Positions 34,544 to 46,815 of a DNA stretch of 64,000 nt are shown in pieces (position 1 is the first letter of the stretch; every line of letters starts with the position of its first letter). The position numbers and the translations under genes were made by a program. The stretch covers positions 124,001 to 188,000 of the forward strand of contig KV918897.1 in assembly GCA_002049455.2 (NCBI GenBank). The letters run 5' to 3'. A model generated the notes under the pieces. The model saw only the letters and a list, made by a program, of their open reading frames with translations, was not told where the DNA came from and searched no databases. Origin of the DNA: Porphyra umbilicalis (taxonomy: Eukaryota > Rhodophyta > Bangiophyceae > Bangiales > Bangiaceae).

Positions 34544-36235
34544 CTACTCAAAGCTGAACTTGGGGTACTTCTCCATCAGCGCCGGGAACTGCGCGCGCAG
34601 GTTGACCATGTCCTTCTGCAGCGCCGGCGGCACGAGCGTCCCTCCGTTCTGACTCCGCTCCGTCCACGCGCGGTGCTCTGGCTCGCCCGCCGTCATAATC
34701 TCGCCGTCGCCCTTGGGGTTCTTCTCCGACGACCGGAGCTCGCGCAGCAGCCCGCCGACGCGTGAGTTGAACGTCGACACCTCCGTGAAGCGCTCCACGT
34801 CAATCGCAATGAACCAGTGGCCGAGGGGCATTGGCGCCGGCTTGCCCGTCGCCTGGTCGACGCCCGTCAGCTCGGGGGAGGTCGGGTTGCCCTGCAGCGC
34901 CGTCGACAGGATCTCACACAGCGTCGCGTAGCCGGTGCCCTTGTGCGCGCCCGTGTCCATCGACACGCCGCCGAGCGGGGCGAGCGCGCACTGTCGGGTC
35001 GTCAGGTCCTTGAGGATCCCATCCGTGTCGGTGCGGACAATGCCCTGCTTGTCAATGACCTGGCCGGCGGGCGTCGGCATGCCCTCGCGCGCGTAGCGCT
35101 CAATCTTGCCCCGCTGGTTGATCGACGTGGCGCAGTCGAGGACGTACGGGAAGGGGTCGTCCGAGCCGCACCCAAACGTGATCGGGTTGGTGCCCAGCAT
35201 CGGCTGCACGCCACCCAGCGGCGCAATCGACGGCCGCGCGTTGGTGCCCGTGAAGCCGATGCAGCCCTTGGCGACGGCCATCAACGGGTAGTACCCGGCC
35301 ATGCCGTAGTGCGTCGAGTTGCGAACGACGACCATGGCGACGCCGACCTCCTTGGCCTTGGCGATGCACATGTCCATGGCGCGCGGGCCAATGACCAGGC
35401 CGAGGCCCATGTGGCCGTCAATGACGGCGGTGGAGGGGGTCTCCTTGACCACCTCAAACGGCGCAGTCGGCTTCATGATGCCGGCCTTGAGGCGCTGGCA
35501 GTAGATGGGGTTGAGGCGCCCGATGCCGTGCGAGTCGATGCCCCGCTTGTCCGACTCGATAAGGACCTGCGGGACGGAAAAGTGGTCAGGTACGAAACCA
35601 GGACAAACAACCAGGGAGACATCAACCAAGCAGACAAGAGCATCAAGAGCGTGGGACGGTGGCGTGTATCGATTGTCAGTCGCCACCCGCGTCGATCACA
35701 GCTCAGGATCGCTCGGCACCACGCCGTTGGCAACGCTCCTACAACTGCCACCCTTCTTCAAACCACTACGAGCGACAAAAGCAACACAACCAACAGCGAC
35801 GCCGCGTCAAAAAAAAAAAAGGCTCACGCTGGTCCCGTCCCCACCTCTGAGGACCCCTCCCCAACGTACCTTGGCAGCCGTCACAGCCTCGTCGTCCGGG
35901 ACCCCATACTGCACAAAAACGTCCTTCATGTAGCCTTCCAGAAATTCAAACTCCACCCGCGCATACGCCACGGGCGGGGCGTCGGCCTTGGGCGCCGCCG
36001 CCGCCGCCGCCCCCTCCACCCCGTACACGGCCTTGCCGACGGCCACGACTGCGTCGTCGGCAGGGCCGCCGGCGGCCGCCCAGCGGGTCATCAGGCCCGC
36101 ATACTCCTCCTTGGCGGCGGCCGTCGGCGCGCCGCCGCGCGCCACGATCGCCGCCGCGGCGGCGCGGAGGGGGGCGAGCGCGTCCTCCCCAGACGCCGCC
36201 ATTGCGGCCACGGCGGGGGCGGTCGCCGTCGTCAT
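34544..36235 (-). CDS. Malate/L-lactate dehydrogenase, Ldh2 family
   Basis: Exon 1 is 36235-35870. A 303-bp intron (35869-35567) begins gtacgttgg and ends cccgcag. Exon 2 is 35566-34544. The product is about 462 residues, in frame across the junction (EAVTAAK then VLIESDKRGIDSHGIGRL). Ldh2 enzymes reduce or oxidise 2-hydroxy/2-oxo acids such as malate with NAD(P). Family marks are the DSHGIGRL block with its His, VVRNSTHYGMAGYYPL, APLGGVQPMLGTNPI and YVLDCATS. The first about 85 residues (Ala-rich, EEYAGLMTRWAAAGGPADDA) precede the usual family start at YARVEFEFLEGYMKDV. They could be a targeting region or an added domain; family members are usually 330-370 residues. Substrate (malate, lactate or ureidoglycolate) cannot be told. 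Confidence 0.88.
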
Positions 36236-38927
36236 TGTCGGATGCACGTGGGGGGGGGGGGGGGGCGGTACAGGGTGGCACGGGTAGAGCTGGTGGCGGG
36301 GGGGGTGGTGGCGTCGGCGGCGACAGGCGGGGCGGGTCGTGCGGCGGCCAGATGAAGACTGCTGGGATGGTGCTGGGGCAACAGGCCAAGGAGTGGGGTT
36401 CTGACGATCGCCAGGGAGTGCCGTTGGATCCAACAACAAAACCCAACCACCAAAGAATCTGGCACGCGGCGGTTTGCAATGCGCCCCCGTTTCCGCGGCA
36501 CTGCTTGAAAGGGGGTGCAGTCCCCCCCCAGACTGACCCCACCTCGCAAGAAAGATTGTCGACGGCGCGCAGGAGATTTTTTGTCGAGCGTGAGCGATAA
36601 GCCGCCACCCGGCAGGACCACCCCTTAACCAGGTCAAGATGGCTAGCCATTGGTGAGCTTCGTTCAACTTTTGAAATACCATGACAGTGCCAGCGAAAAA
36701 CAACCACATCGTAGAACTGGTTCACGAGGCCACTCGCGCGTGCGATCTGGCCGCGACAGCCACCAAGCCAAGAGACTCGATGCGCTGTGCTTGGTTCTGA
36801 GCAGGCACCGTCGTGGGGGCAGTGTCCCCGACGGCACCTCGGCTCGTGTGCCGTCTTCTCTGCGCGCCACGACCAGTCGGCGCCCGTGGCCGCCCTGGGC
36901 GGTCGCCGCCCGTCGCCCACGCGCAGACCCGAGCGTGGTCGCCAGCGGTGCGGCTTTCGTGGTGCGCCGCGCCCCCATCGGTGCCGCCGCCGCCCCGGCG
37001 CTGCCGCCGCTGAGCACCGCCGACGCTCAGAGGGCCGGGGGCGACGCGGCGCCACGCGTGCGGCGCGGCCGTGCGGGTGGCGGCGGGTTGCGGCTCGACG
37101 GTGGCCCGCGTCGGCGGCGGGGGGCAGGCACGCGCGGGGGCGGGCCGCGTGTCGACGCGTGGGGAGTGTGCCGCTGCGCGGGCGCCGACGCGTGCGGCCG
37201 GGCGTGGCCCCTGGTCGCCCCCTCGGCCGCCACCCGTGTCTGCGACGGGGGCTGGGTCCGCCGCTGGACGCGCCGTCGCCGCCGCTGCCGCCAGGGACGC
37301 CGCGACGGCGCAGCGCGCCCGTCGGCTGCAACCACCGCCGCCGTCGCCACCGTCGACGCCCCCCTGCGGGCGGGCGGCGGTTTGGGCGCCGTCGGGCGGG
37401 GGTCCCCCCCCCCTGGCAGGGTCGGCGGCTCCTCGGCGGCGGCGGCCGCCGCCTCCCCGACATGTGCCGACGGCAGCTGCCGCCCGGCGGCGGGCGTCAC
37501 CGCCGTCACACACCTCCTTGGTGCGCTGCGCCACGGGGACGCGGCGTGCACCCGGCCGCTCCTCGCTCGACGTGAGCGGAGACGGCCGCGACGCCGTTGC
37601 CGCCCCGTCGTCACCGTCAGCGCTCCGCGTCTGCGGCGGTGGTGTGCGATGGCCTGTTCTTTTTTTTTGGGTGCCGTCTCGGCACTGTCACGGGGCGGCT
37701 GCTGCGCGGCGCGCTCCGCTCGTCGGTGACGGCGTGGGGGTGGTCGACGGCTATACCCACTGTTGCCTCCTCTTGGATGGCCACCTGCTGGGGGGCGCGG
37801 GCGTGGCGCACGTGACCACACGCGTCGCCCACAGCCGTAGCCCTATGCGGCCTTGTCATTGCCGCGCGCGGTACGGGCGTGTCCCGGGCGTCACCGCCGT
37901 GTGTGGCGCGACACGGGCGGTGCACGTCACGCTGTGGACGGTGCTGGGCTTTGCCCACGACGACCTCGCAAAGTGGAGGGGGGGGGAAGGGGGGGGGCAC
38001 CCGCGTTCGCCGCTGCCCGTCGGCTAGCTCGGTTGCCGATGCCCGACCGGCAGACGCGGTGGAGGACGTCTTGCTCTCCCAGGCCGTCTCGTACAGGCGG
38101 TCGGCGGCGGCGGTGGGGGTGGCGGCCAAGCCATTGGTCGCCCTCGACGTCCACTGCTGCCTGCCAATGACACGCGACGTGTCGGCGAATGGGTTGGCGG
38201 GCGTGCTGGTGAGCGACGTTGGCGCCGCCGTGCCGGCGCTCCTCCAACTTGGCTGCTCCCTCGCCGCCGGCCGCCAGCCACCAGCCGCGGGTGGGCTCGG
38301 CCGGCGCCGGTGCGGTCTTTGGCGGGCTGGCGCCGGCGGCGCACGATCGGCTGCCGACGGTCGTCCTCGACGCCGTTGGTTGCGTCTTGGTGGCCACGCT
38401 CACGGCGGCGGCAGCCGCGTCGCAGCTGCCCGCCCTTGCGTCGTCCTCGCTCGACGACCATGGCGACGGGGTCGTCGACGCGGCGCTGGTCGCGGCGCTC
38501 GGACCGACGCGCCCAGACCTGCCTGCTGCCCGTGGCGACACGAGGGATCGTTCCGGCCACGCGCTGCACGTCGAGACGGCGCACCGCCACGCTTTGCACC
38601 CACGAGGTTGTGAGCGAATTGAAACCCCGAACCCCTGTCGCTGATGCGCGTGTTGCGTATGGTCGCGGGGGCTACTCCTGATAAACCTTCATACGCCAAC
38701 CCTTCTTGCGTGTGCGCCAATACCAGAAGTGATCTACAGCTTGTGGCACACAGGTCCTGCGCTGGTGGCGTGCCGCAATCTGCAGCCTAAGTCACTCTCT
38801 GTCGTTTGCTCGCGCGACACGCACGTCGTATCGCAACGGTATCTCTGGACGCTCTCCTACTGCACTCTCTCCCCCATCTCCCCAACTCGCTCAACGCCCG
38901 CCTCACTGCCGTTGGCACCTCGCCGTT
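36236..38927. other. Very GC-rich intergenic region
   Basis: Mostly low-complexity Arg/Pro/Ala frames. Around 38090-38510 the forward strand shows scattered coding-like runs in different frames (AAKPLVALDVHCCLPM; LPTVVLDAVGCVLVATL), which might be the remnant of a gene. No family is recognised. Upstream of 38928 the sequence becomes less GC-rich and holds the presumed promoter of the next gene. Confidence 0.35.
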
Positions 38928-40157
38928 ATGGACACGGCTGCGCATCCCGCCGGCAATGGCGCCAGCGGCACGACCCTCATCTCCCACCTGCTGGAGTCCT
39001 TGGCCAAGCGGTCGAACTACCTGGAGGAGGGGGTCATCCACACCAATGTCGACTCCTCCCTGTCAAAGGGCGACTCACTGGCCGACCTGGTCACCCTCCT
39101 CACGTCCATCACTCTCGCCGTCAAGACGGTCGGCTCGATGGTCCGCCGTATGGGCCTCCCCCGGGCCGAGGCGCAGAGCGTGACGGACATCAACAAGATT
39201 GCCAACGACACGTGGATCCGGGAGCTGACAGCTTCGGATGCATGCTGTGTGCTCGTGTCGGAAGACCTGGATGACCCGGTGGTCGTGGAAGAGAGCCACC
39301 GCGGCAACTATGCGGTGGTGTTTGACCCGCTGACGGGGTTAGCTGACCCACCCGCGCAAGATATGGGCGCCATCTTTGGCGTCTTCCGGCAGTTGACGCA
39401 AGAGACGGAGCCGGGAGTGGAGGACGTGCTGCAGCCGGCACGCAACTTGATTGCCGCCGGCTACGCCGTCTACGGCGCGGCGACGATGGTCGTCCTCTCT
39501 TACGGCTCGGGCGTGCACGGCTTCACCCTCGATCCGACGCTCTCTGAGTTTATCCTCACGCACGAGAACATGCAAGTGCCCTACTCGGGCCGCGTCTACG
39601 CTATCAACGAGGGCTTCTCGTCAAAGCTCGACCCCAAGACGCAGCAGATGCTCAAGGCGCTCAAGGACGAGCCGGCGCTGGATGGATCCACCCGCACTTG
39701 CCGGTACATTGGCTCCATGGTGCCCGAGCTCCACCGCACCATCATCCGGGGCGGCGTGTACATCTACCCGGCCCACGAGGCGCGGCCACAGGGCCGCTTC
39801 AAGCTCCTCTACGAGGCTGGCCCGTTGGCGTTCGTCGTCGAAAAGGCTGGCGGGCAGGCCAGCACGGGCACGCGGGCCATCCTCGACATCCAGCCCGAGA
39901 GCCTCCACCACCGAGTCGAGGTGTACATGGGCTCCGAGGACGACATCAACTTGTGCACGTCGCACTTCCGCAAGGCCCCGTGGGGCCGCGGCCCGTCGGC
40001 TGACCCCATGTACTCCCTCCGGCGCAGCAAGAGCATTGACGCCCAAATGAAGGCAGGCACCGAGGAGGGCGACTCGGGTGGGCCACTCGTCAACTCGCCG
40101 TCCATTGGCGCCGGCGGGGAGGACGGCTTTGTGTGCGCCTACCTGCCAGTGGTTTGA
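38928..40157 (+). CDS. Fructose-1,6-bisphosphatase-family protein with altered active site
   Basis: An intronless frame of 409 residues. Family blocks are clear: ATMVVLSYGSGVHGFTLDP, FILTHENMQVP, YAINEG, then RYIGSMVPELHRTIIRGGVY, then KLLYEAGPLAFVVEKAGGQA. In active FBPases, Mg ions are held by two adjacent Glu and by DPLDGSSN. Here the pair is Glu112-Asp113 (SED) and the second block reads DPLTGLADPP, so Asp133 stays, the second Asp is Thr136 and the phosphate-binding Ser-Ser is missing. Glu305 (VEKAGG) remains. No redox-regulatory Cys loop or clear transit peptide is seen, so it is of cytosolic type. Loss of catalysis with a regulatory role, or altered substrate, is inferred. The 50-residue C-terminal tail is longer than usual. 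Confidence 0.85.
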   Translation: MDTAAHPAGNGASGTTLISHLLESLAKRSNYLEEGVIHTNVDSSLSKGDSLADLVTLLTSITLAVKTVGSMVRRMGLPRAEAQSVTDINKIANDTWIRELTASDACCVLVSEDLDDPVVVEESHRGNYAVVFDPLTGLADPPAQDMGAIFGVFRQLTQETEPGVEDVLQPARNLIAAGYAVYGAATMVVLSYGSGVHGFTLDPTLSEFILTHENMQVPYSGRVYAINEGFSSKLDPKTQQMLKALKDEPALDGSTRTCRYIGSMVPELHRTIIRGGVYIYPAHEARPQGRFKLLYEAGPLAFVVEKAGGQASTGTRAILDIQPESLHHRVEVYMGSEDDINLCTSHFRKAPWGRGPSADPMYSLRRSKSIDAQMKAGTEEGDSGGPLVNSPSIGAGGEDGFVCAYLPVV

Positions 40158-40675
40158 GCGGCGCCCGGGCCGGAGGGGGAGGAGGCGGGCTGCCGCAGGG
40201 GGCGGCCGGCGGCGAGTTGGGGACCTGTGCGGGCATGCGACCCTCACTGACGGCGGGAGGGCAGCTCACGGGTGAAGCTATCTGGTAGTGCAGCGCTGAC
40301 GGCTGGGTGTGCGTGGGTGACGGCCGACAGTTTATTGCATGCACTAAGACGGTGAGGTCTTGCGGGCGCGGTGGGTGCGAGCCACTAAATTTTAGGACCA
40401 CACGAACCCCGCGTTTTGAAAAGTTCGATCCGAGTCTGGCCAAACTTTCACACACACTTGAATTTTGGCCATCCTGTGGAGTACTGTACAGCCACACACA
40501 CACACCTGAGTGTTGGCCATCATGTGGAGTACAGCCAACAGCTCCGTATCCTCGGGTGGACAGAGCTGTCAAGAACACAAAAATGAGAGCAGTGTACGAG
40601 GGCACCGCCACGACATCCCCGCGGCGGCAACCATCACAAGCACCGCAGTAAGCGTCAGCCGCGCCCGCCGCCACC
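40158..40675. other. Spacer between convergent genes
   Basis: 518 bp holding the 3' ends of the FBPase-like and ABCG genes. It has two similar stretches with acacacac and ggccatc.tgtggagtac at about 40450-40540. No gene is seen. Confidence 0.4.
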
Positions 40676-43157
40676 TTAAACGGCCTTTGCCCGCCGGCTC
40701 GGCTTGTGCGACACGTGGAGCCACTTGAGGCTGAGGTAGGCGGCGACGCGGAAGACGACAATCCACAGCAGCAGGACCCCCACGTTGCCCCACACGCCAA
40801 ACTCGTCCGCCACCTCCCGCGCGCGGTAGATGGCCTCGTCCGTCACAGGGCACTGGCGAACGGTCGACGTGCCCGCGAGCCCCCCCGAGTAGATGGTCGG
40901 CACGGTCGAGCAAGGGAAGGTGCGGCCGCGCACCTCAATGATCAGCAGCGCTTCAAAGCCATACTTGATGAAGGAGAGCGCGTTGACCCACACAATCCAC
41001 GACGGCAACGTCTTGTTATTCACGTAATACCCGCCAGCGAGCAGCGCGAGGAGGACCGTCAAACTGCCGAGCACCTGCGCCAGCTTGATGTTGCGCACCG
41101 TTGCCGAAACAAACAGGCCAATGGACAGCGCCGTTAGGACGACCAAGGAGAGCACAAATACGTGGAGCACAAACGCGCCGACGCTCGCGCGGAGGCCCGC
41201 CATCCAGTAGGCCACAATCGTGAAGAGCGTTGGGTAGAGCAGCTCGACGGGCGTCTCAACGATGGTCTTGGCCACGAAAAACGCCGACAAACGGTAGGCC
41301 CCCGACGAGCGCTCCTTGTGGAGCACGGGGCCTTCCGCAGGCATGGAGAAAATGGCGGAAAACATGGGGATGAAAGAAAAGAAGACGCAGATGAAAAAAA
41401 CCAAGGAGACGCGCTCGTCGAGTGTCCGCTCCACCTGCTCCAGCTGGAACCACATGATGCCGACCAGGAAGGAGACGGCGACAATCTGCAACATCTGCAC
41501 CCACTCGAGCAGCTCCCCGCGGCGTTGGATGAAAGAGCGTTTGCCAATGGTCATCACTTGCGTCCACCAGTTGACTGGATACTTGCGCTGCTCCGCCTGC
41601 ACACTCGACGAGTGCAGGCGCTTGCGTACCGCCCGCACCGCGCCGGCAGAGGTGGTGGTCAGGCGGCCGCCGCGAACATCGCCGCCGCCCAGAGTGTCCC
41701 CATCGCCGTTGCCACCGGCCGCTGGCACGACACCCGCAGGGGCGGTCGTCGCCTCCCGCTCTGCCCACCCGGCCTCCAGTCGCCGGGTCACTGGCTGAGA
41801 CCCGTCGGCCGCCGTGTCCGTGAGCAGCTGCAGAAAAAAGTCACACGGGTTGTAGTTGACGGGGCACGGGAAGCCGACGCTCTCAAAGTAGGACAGCGCG
41901 TCCGCGGCAGCGCCGCTGTACACCACCCGCCCCAACGACAACAACATGATGTTGTCAAAGAGCTCCAGCATCTGGGACGACGGCTGATGTAGGGTGGTGA
42001 TGATGGTGCGGCCTTCATCGGCAAGCGACCGCAGCAGCTTCACGACAGTCAGGGCGGTGGCCGAGTCAAGGCCGCTTGTAGGCTCTACATTGGGAGAAAG
42101 AGTAGGGTGGGATGCCAAAAGACCACGAGCAACCGCATTGCAAGCAGCCAGCAAAAAAAAGGGAAGCGCAAAGAAAGTCAGAACGGCGCCCAGAGCTCCG
42201 CCTCTCCCCCCGAGCAAGCCCTCAGGTCGCCCAATATACACCTTACCACGCCCCCGCACACGCATCTCACCTCCCAAACGTACCGTCTAGCAACATTGTG
42301 GATGGGTCCGTCAGCAGCTCATTAGCAATGTTCACCCGCTTGCGTTCCCCTCCCGACACGCCCTTGAGGACGACCCCATCCCCCATCAGCGTGTCGGCGC
42401 ACGCCTCCAGCCGCAGTTGCTTGATGACCGACGTGACGCGCGCGTCCCGCTCCGCGCGGCTCAGCCCGCGTATCCGCAAACGCGCCGTAAACTGCAGCGT
42501 CTCGGTGACGGTCAGGCGCGGCGAAAAAATGTCGTCCTGCATGCAATAGGCCAGCTGCCGCCGCAGGCGTCGGCTCCGCGGCGCCCCGTCAAATGTCATG
42601 GTGCCCCCAGACGGGCCGTACTGGGAGCGCCCGGCGAGGAGGTTGAGGAGCGAAGTCTTGCCGGCGCCCGACGGGCCGAGGAGCACCGTCAGCTGGCCGG
42701 CGGGCGCAACGCCAGACACCCCGTGGAGGATGCGGGTGTTGGCCTCGGGGGCAGGCGCGTCGGAAGGGGAGGGGGCCGTCGCCGGGACGGCTGCCGGGGG
42801 CTGTTTGGTGGGGCCAGGGGAGAGGTTGGACGAGGAAGAGCTGCACGCCGAAGACGATGACGACCGGGCGCTGTCGGCGGTCGTCATGTCGGCGGTCGCC
42901 GCCACCGCCCCGTCGTGCGTCGGCAGCAGTGGGCCGCTGCGGGGGACAGAGACGGCGCCGCCAACACCACCACCGCCGCGCCCGAGCTTGGCGAGCGCCC
43001 ACGAGCGCAGGCGCGCGACACGGCTGGGCGCATTGGTGGCGCTGAACGGCACGTCGTAAGTCAAATTGGCAAAGCGGATGCCACCCGGCCCGTCGGGGGT
43101 GTCATCGACGGGGACCGCCGCGTGGGGCGGGGTGCCAGGGGTGACGACCGACGCCAT
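40676..43157 (-). CDS. ABC transporter, ABCG (white-brown) half-transporter
   Basis: ATG 43157 to 42284, a 199-bp intron (42283-42085, gtacgtttgg to aatgtag), then 42084-40676. The product is about 760 residues. The nucleotide-binding domain comes first, as in ABCG proteins: Walker A GPSGAGKTS (about residue 160), Q-loop MQDD, signature VSGGERKR (about 266), Walker B LLDEPTSGLDS created exactly by the splice, and H-loop TTLHQPS. The membrane domain follows, with about six segments, including VAVSFLVGIMWFQL, SLVFFICVFFSFIPMFSAIF and VLGSLTVLLALLAGGYYV. A Gly/Ala/Ser-rich linker separates N-terminus and ATPase. Half-transporters dimerise and export lipids or hydrophobic compounds; the substrate here is unknown. 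An upstream in-frame TTG is not used as start. Confidence 0.95.
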
Positions 43158-46100
43158 GGCGGCTGCGGTCGCACCAAGTGGAAAGAGTGGGCACACCAGG
43201 TAGTGAGGGTGGGGAGTACCGACCAATGCGGCGATGATACGAGCAGCAAGAGGGCAGCGGGGGGTGGTCCCACGAAAAGGGAGGAGGCTTCACGGCGGAA
43301 AGGTGCAGGCAATACCGGCAGGGTGGCCACGGTTAGCTCTGGAAAGGCGATAGGGTTACGGCAAGGGGGACGTCGACTCTCCTCAGTCACGGGTGGGCCG
43401 GGCAGCCGCTGCTCACCTTAAGTCGTGTCACGGGCGGCGCGGGTCGACGTGGACCAGCACCAGGGCGTCCGACAGTCTGTCGCAGGGCTCGTCACCGGCC
43501 GCCGCCGCTGGCAAACGCGTCGGCGGTCGGCGGGACGCGCGCGCACCGGCCAAAGGCGGCACCCTTGGCGTGTCCTGACACGCTCCCGCCGCGGCTTGGG
43601 AAGCGGGCTCGTCGCCCCGCGCGCCATCTGTGGCCACACAACCGCGTGTCGGGGATTGTTGGCGGGCCCGCCAGCCTCCACCCGGGTGTCAACGCTCGGC
43701 AGCCAGTGGTGGACCCATGCTGTGGAAGGATGCGATCCACGTTGGCGGCGCGATCGTCGCCCGACGAGCTCAAGCGCGTCGCGCATTGTACGCACGCAGC
43801 GCCGCGTCAACATTCGCGGTCAGACCCCTCCATCCCGTGCCAGTCGATTTGACCCGACTCCATCCCTCGGGGCCCAATTGACGTGGCAGCCGTGTGCCAG
43901 CAGTCCTGCTCGACTGGGTCCAGCCCGAGGCACCGGCGAACCAGCCACTCGCGTGTCTGCAATCGCAAAACCTCCACAGGTGACGCTACGATCGGCCGAG
44001 ACTTGCGCGGTCAAGCCCCCTGTACTGTACCGATTCGTGGGCGACTGGCCCAGCTGCGTTTGGCAGGAGCCGGCTAACCGTCAACAATGGACGCACGGCA
44101 ACACGCGGTCCATGGTTGGCGAGGCAGGAAACATCCATCGACGCCGGTTCTCGATGACTTCCGATGGGTCCTTGAGAACCCCATTGACGCGCCGTTTCGG
44201 TGGAAGTTTGATGGACCCTGGATGACTGTACACCGAGGATGCCGGCTCAGAAGCTCCATTCTCATGATTCATTGCTTGTTACCGGTCGCAGCGAGGGGCT
44301 TGTCCAATTGTGTGAGTGTTCTATTACTGCATTAAGCGCAATAACTTTTTGAACAGGGTGGATCATATTTCGGTATTTCATGGCCATGGATCGTCATTGC
44401 AATTAGGCTGACCACCCCCACGCGCTTCCTCGCCCCAGCTACGCCCGCGGCGGGTCACCAGGCGATCCAGCGGCGGCGGTCGGGCCACCGTCGCCGCTAC
44501 ACCGCGCGGCACCCCCTTGGCAGAAACCGTCCGCCCGTCGAGGGACCCGCGCTCGCCCGATGCGCTTCCCGCGCCGACGGCCTGCGGCCTTGCTCGGTAC
44601 CTCAAAACGTAATTTTAAGACGATGCGCAGGTAAGCTCGTCGTGGGCTGCTGCCCACAGTTCCGTTGCATTACAGTTTCAGTGCCCCTCCACAGTAAGCA
44701 GCAGGCCTGTCGGAGCGAGATCTGTCGCTTATTCAAATCGGATAGTAGCTGGACCAATCATCCGCCAAGTGGCCCGTGCGCAATGCTAGCTGTAACGGCG
44801 GTCAAGACTTACGGCGCAGACCGAGAGGAAGTAATGGATGTGTTGTTGGGTTGTTGTCAAGGGCTGTGAGTCCATCGGGCGATGCATTTCGATGGAGACT
44901 CGGATGGGCCCAAAAATGCCCATCGAATACTGGCTTCAATGGCCGATGCAGCCCGATGCATGCTCGATGCGATTTCCTGCCGGGTCGACGATGTCCCTTG
45001 ATGGTGATTTACCTCAGTCGAATGTCTGCCCTCAACGAACGGAGCATGCATACGCCAAGTTGCATCATGTAACTTGACATGTGCCTCCACAATGGAGCGT
45101 CCTTGGTCTCTCAACAGGGAGCAGGGTCCCTTCCGTTGAAACCCGGACCAAGGAAAGCCTCTCATGTGGATGGAACAGCAAACCCATGCCGAACTACCGT
45201 CCGTATGCAACAACAGCCTCTCACTTTTCTTGAGCTGAGTCATCGGCCGCAGCAGTCCAAGCATCGCCGCTGGGCCTTCCGGAAAGGTGCCTTCACAGGA
45301 ACGGAGGCTGTCGCCTGTGGCTCTCAGGTGCCCGCGGCGTACGGGGAGCAGCACCCCTATGTTCAGGCTCGGACGCCGCCCTCGTCTTCGCACGCGGCAC
45401 ACCCCTGCCGCACGAGCTCAAAGGTGATTCATGCCGCCCTCGCCAGCTTCAACAGGATTGGCTCTACCGCTGGCCCTTTGCCTCCTCGATCCGCGCAAGG
45501 TGCGGCCGCCCCGCCTCATTCTGCAAAAGCACGCAGCGACCACGGCCACGTGCTGTTTGGTTTCCCAGCGGGGCACGGCGCACCATTCATTTTCATTCGT
45601 GGCCTCTCGCAGCCGCAAAGGCTGTCTGTTGCCTTTCACCCCTCTGGCAGCCGCGGGTGTGTCTCTTGCCTCTCACACCGCGACCCGTCCTGGCGCATGG
45701 ATGGCGCCATCATGACACATGATGTGTGCCCATTGGTGTTGCCTCGAACCGGCGCTCGGCGTGGCGGAGATTGGGAGCGGGCGTGGCGCAGAGCGGGCCC
45801 TATGAAACTCGCACGCCCAACCGGCACGATCTCCCGGCCAGGGGCGGCCAAATCACGAGGGGTTGTTACTCGTGCTCCTTGTCTGCACCTGTCGTTTCTG
45901 TTGGTTGCGGTGCCATCCAGGTCGCCATCGAGTGCGGTGCCGCCAGACAACCAAACCGCTATGGCATCAACGGCAGAAAAACGAGTGTGAGGGACCCCCT
46001 CGGCTTGTAAACACCAACGAGCGGTATGCATTGTGCACCTAGCGCCAGGGTGTCGGCCATGTCGACTCGCTGGCCGACCCAGTGGTGTTGTCCCCCCGTG

Positions 46101-46815
46101 AATGACACGTGACGACCTGGTCTAGTACAAGCGCACCCAAGTGATCAGTTTTGTTGGTCAGGCCACACACAAGTACCAGCGTCCCCCCGCAGCAACATGC
46201 TCACGCATAAATACGGCACGCAAGAAGTAAACAGTGATGGAAGAAAAAAATAAGTTGCGGGCCGACGCGGCAACTTGGTGGGGCGGGCGCCACGGCACGA
46301 CCAGCCGGTCACACCGCGGTGGCACTGCGCCAGGGGCGGGCAGGCGGCCCGCAGCGGCGCGCCACCGACGTGGCCGCTAGTCGCGGCCGCACGGCCGGCG
46401 TCGGCGTCGACTGGCCGACGGCGGTGGGCATTTGTGCACGTGCGCCCAACCCCACCCAGGGCGCCGCACGGATCGCCGCGCCGCACCCATTGCACCGCCG
46501 ACGTCGCCCCCGTCGCACCAGCGCGCCAAGGAATGAAGGGATGCCGGCCGGCGTCGCTCGCCGCCGCAGCTGCAAGCGCCCAAAACATGAAGAAGGTACA
46601 CGTGCGGGAGCCGCAAGCATCCCATGGAAGAAAAAATTGTTGGTTGCGTGTGCGTCGCCGGTTGGCCACCGGGCCACGGCTGCCGCTGGATGGAGCAGGG
46701 GGGGGGAAGGGGGTGAGCAGTCACCAGCACGAGCAGTGCGAGCCAGATGCGCACGGTCAAAGGTAGGGAGAGGGAGGGGAGCGGTGGGGGATGTCGGCCG
46801 CACCACCATCCCACC
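43158..46815. other. Intergenic region without a supported gene
   Basis: GC-rich at 43158-44100, more balanced to 46250, GC-rich again to 46815. The longest ordinary-looking frame (45079-45990, plus) has no motif and contains many Ser/Pro/Arg, so it is not called. GATGC-rich sequence at 44870-44990 is repetitive in a loose way. Confidence 0.35.

Noticed and set aside
37071-38644. Chain of coding-like fragments that might be a gene
   Set aside because: Runs occur in different frames and no fragment matches a known family, so no gene model can be supported.
40060-40100. GDSGGPLV motif of trypsin-like proteases in the C-terminal tail of the FBPase-like protein
   Set aside because: No His or Asp blocks of a protease precede it and the rest of the protein is FBPase-like. 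Chance similarity.
45079-45990. 303-residue plus-strand open frame
   Set aside because: No recognisable motif and a composition like neighbouring non-coding frames.
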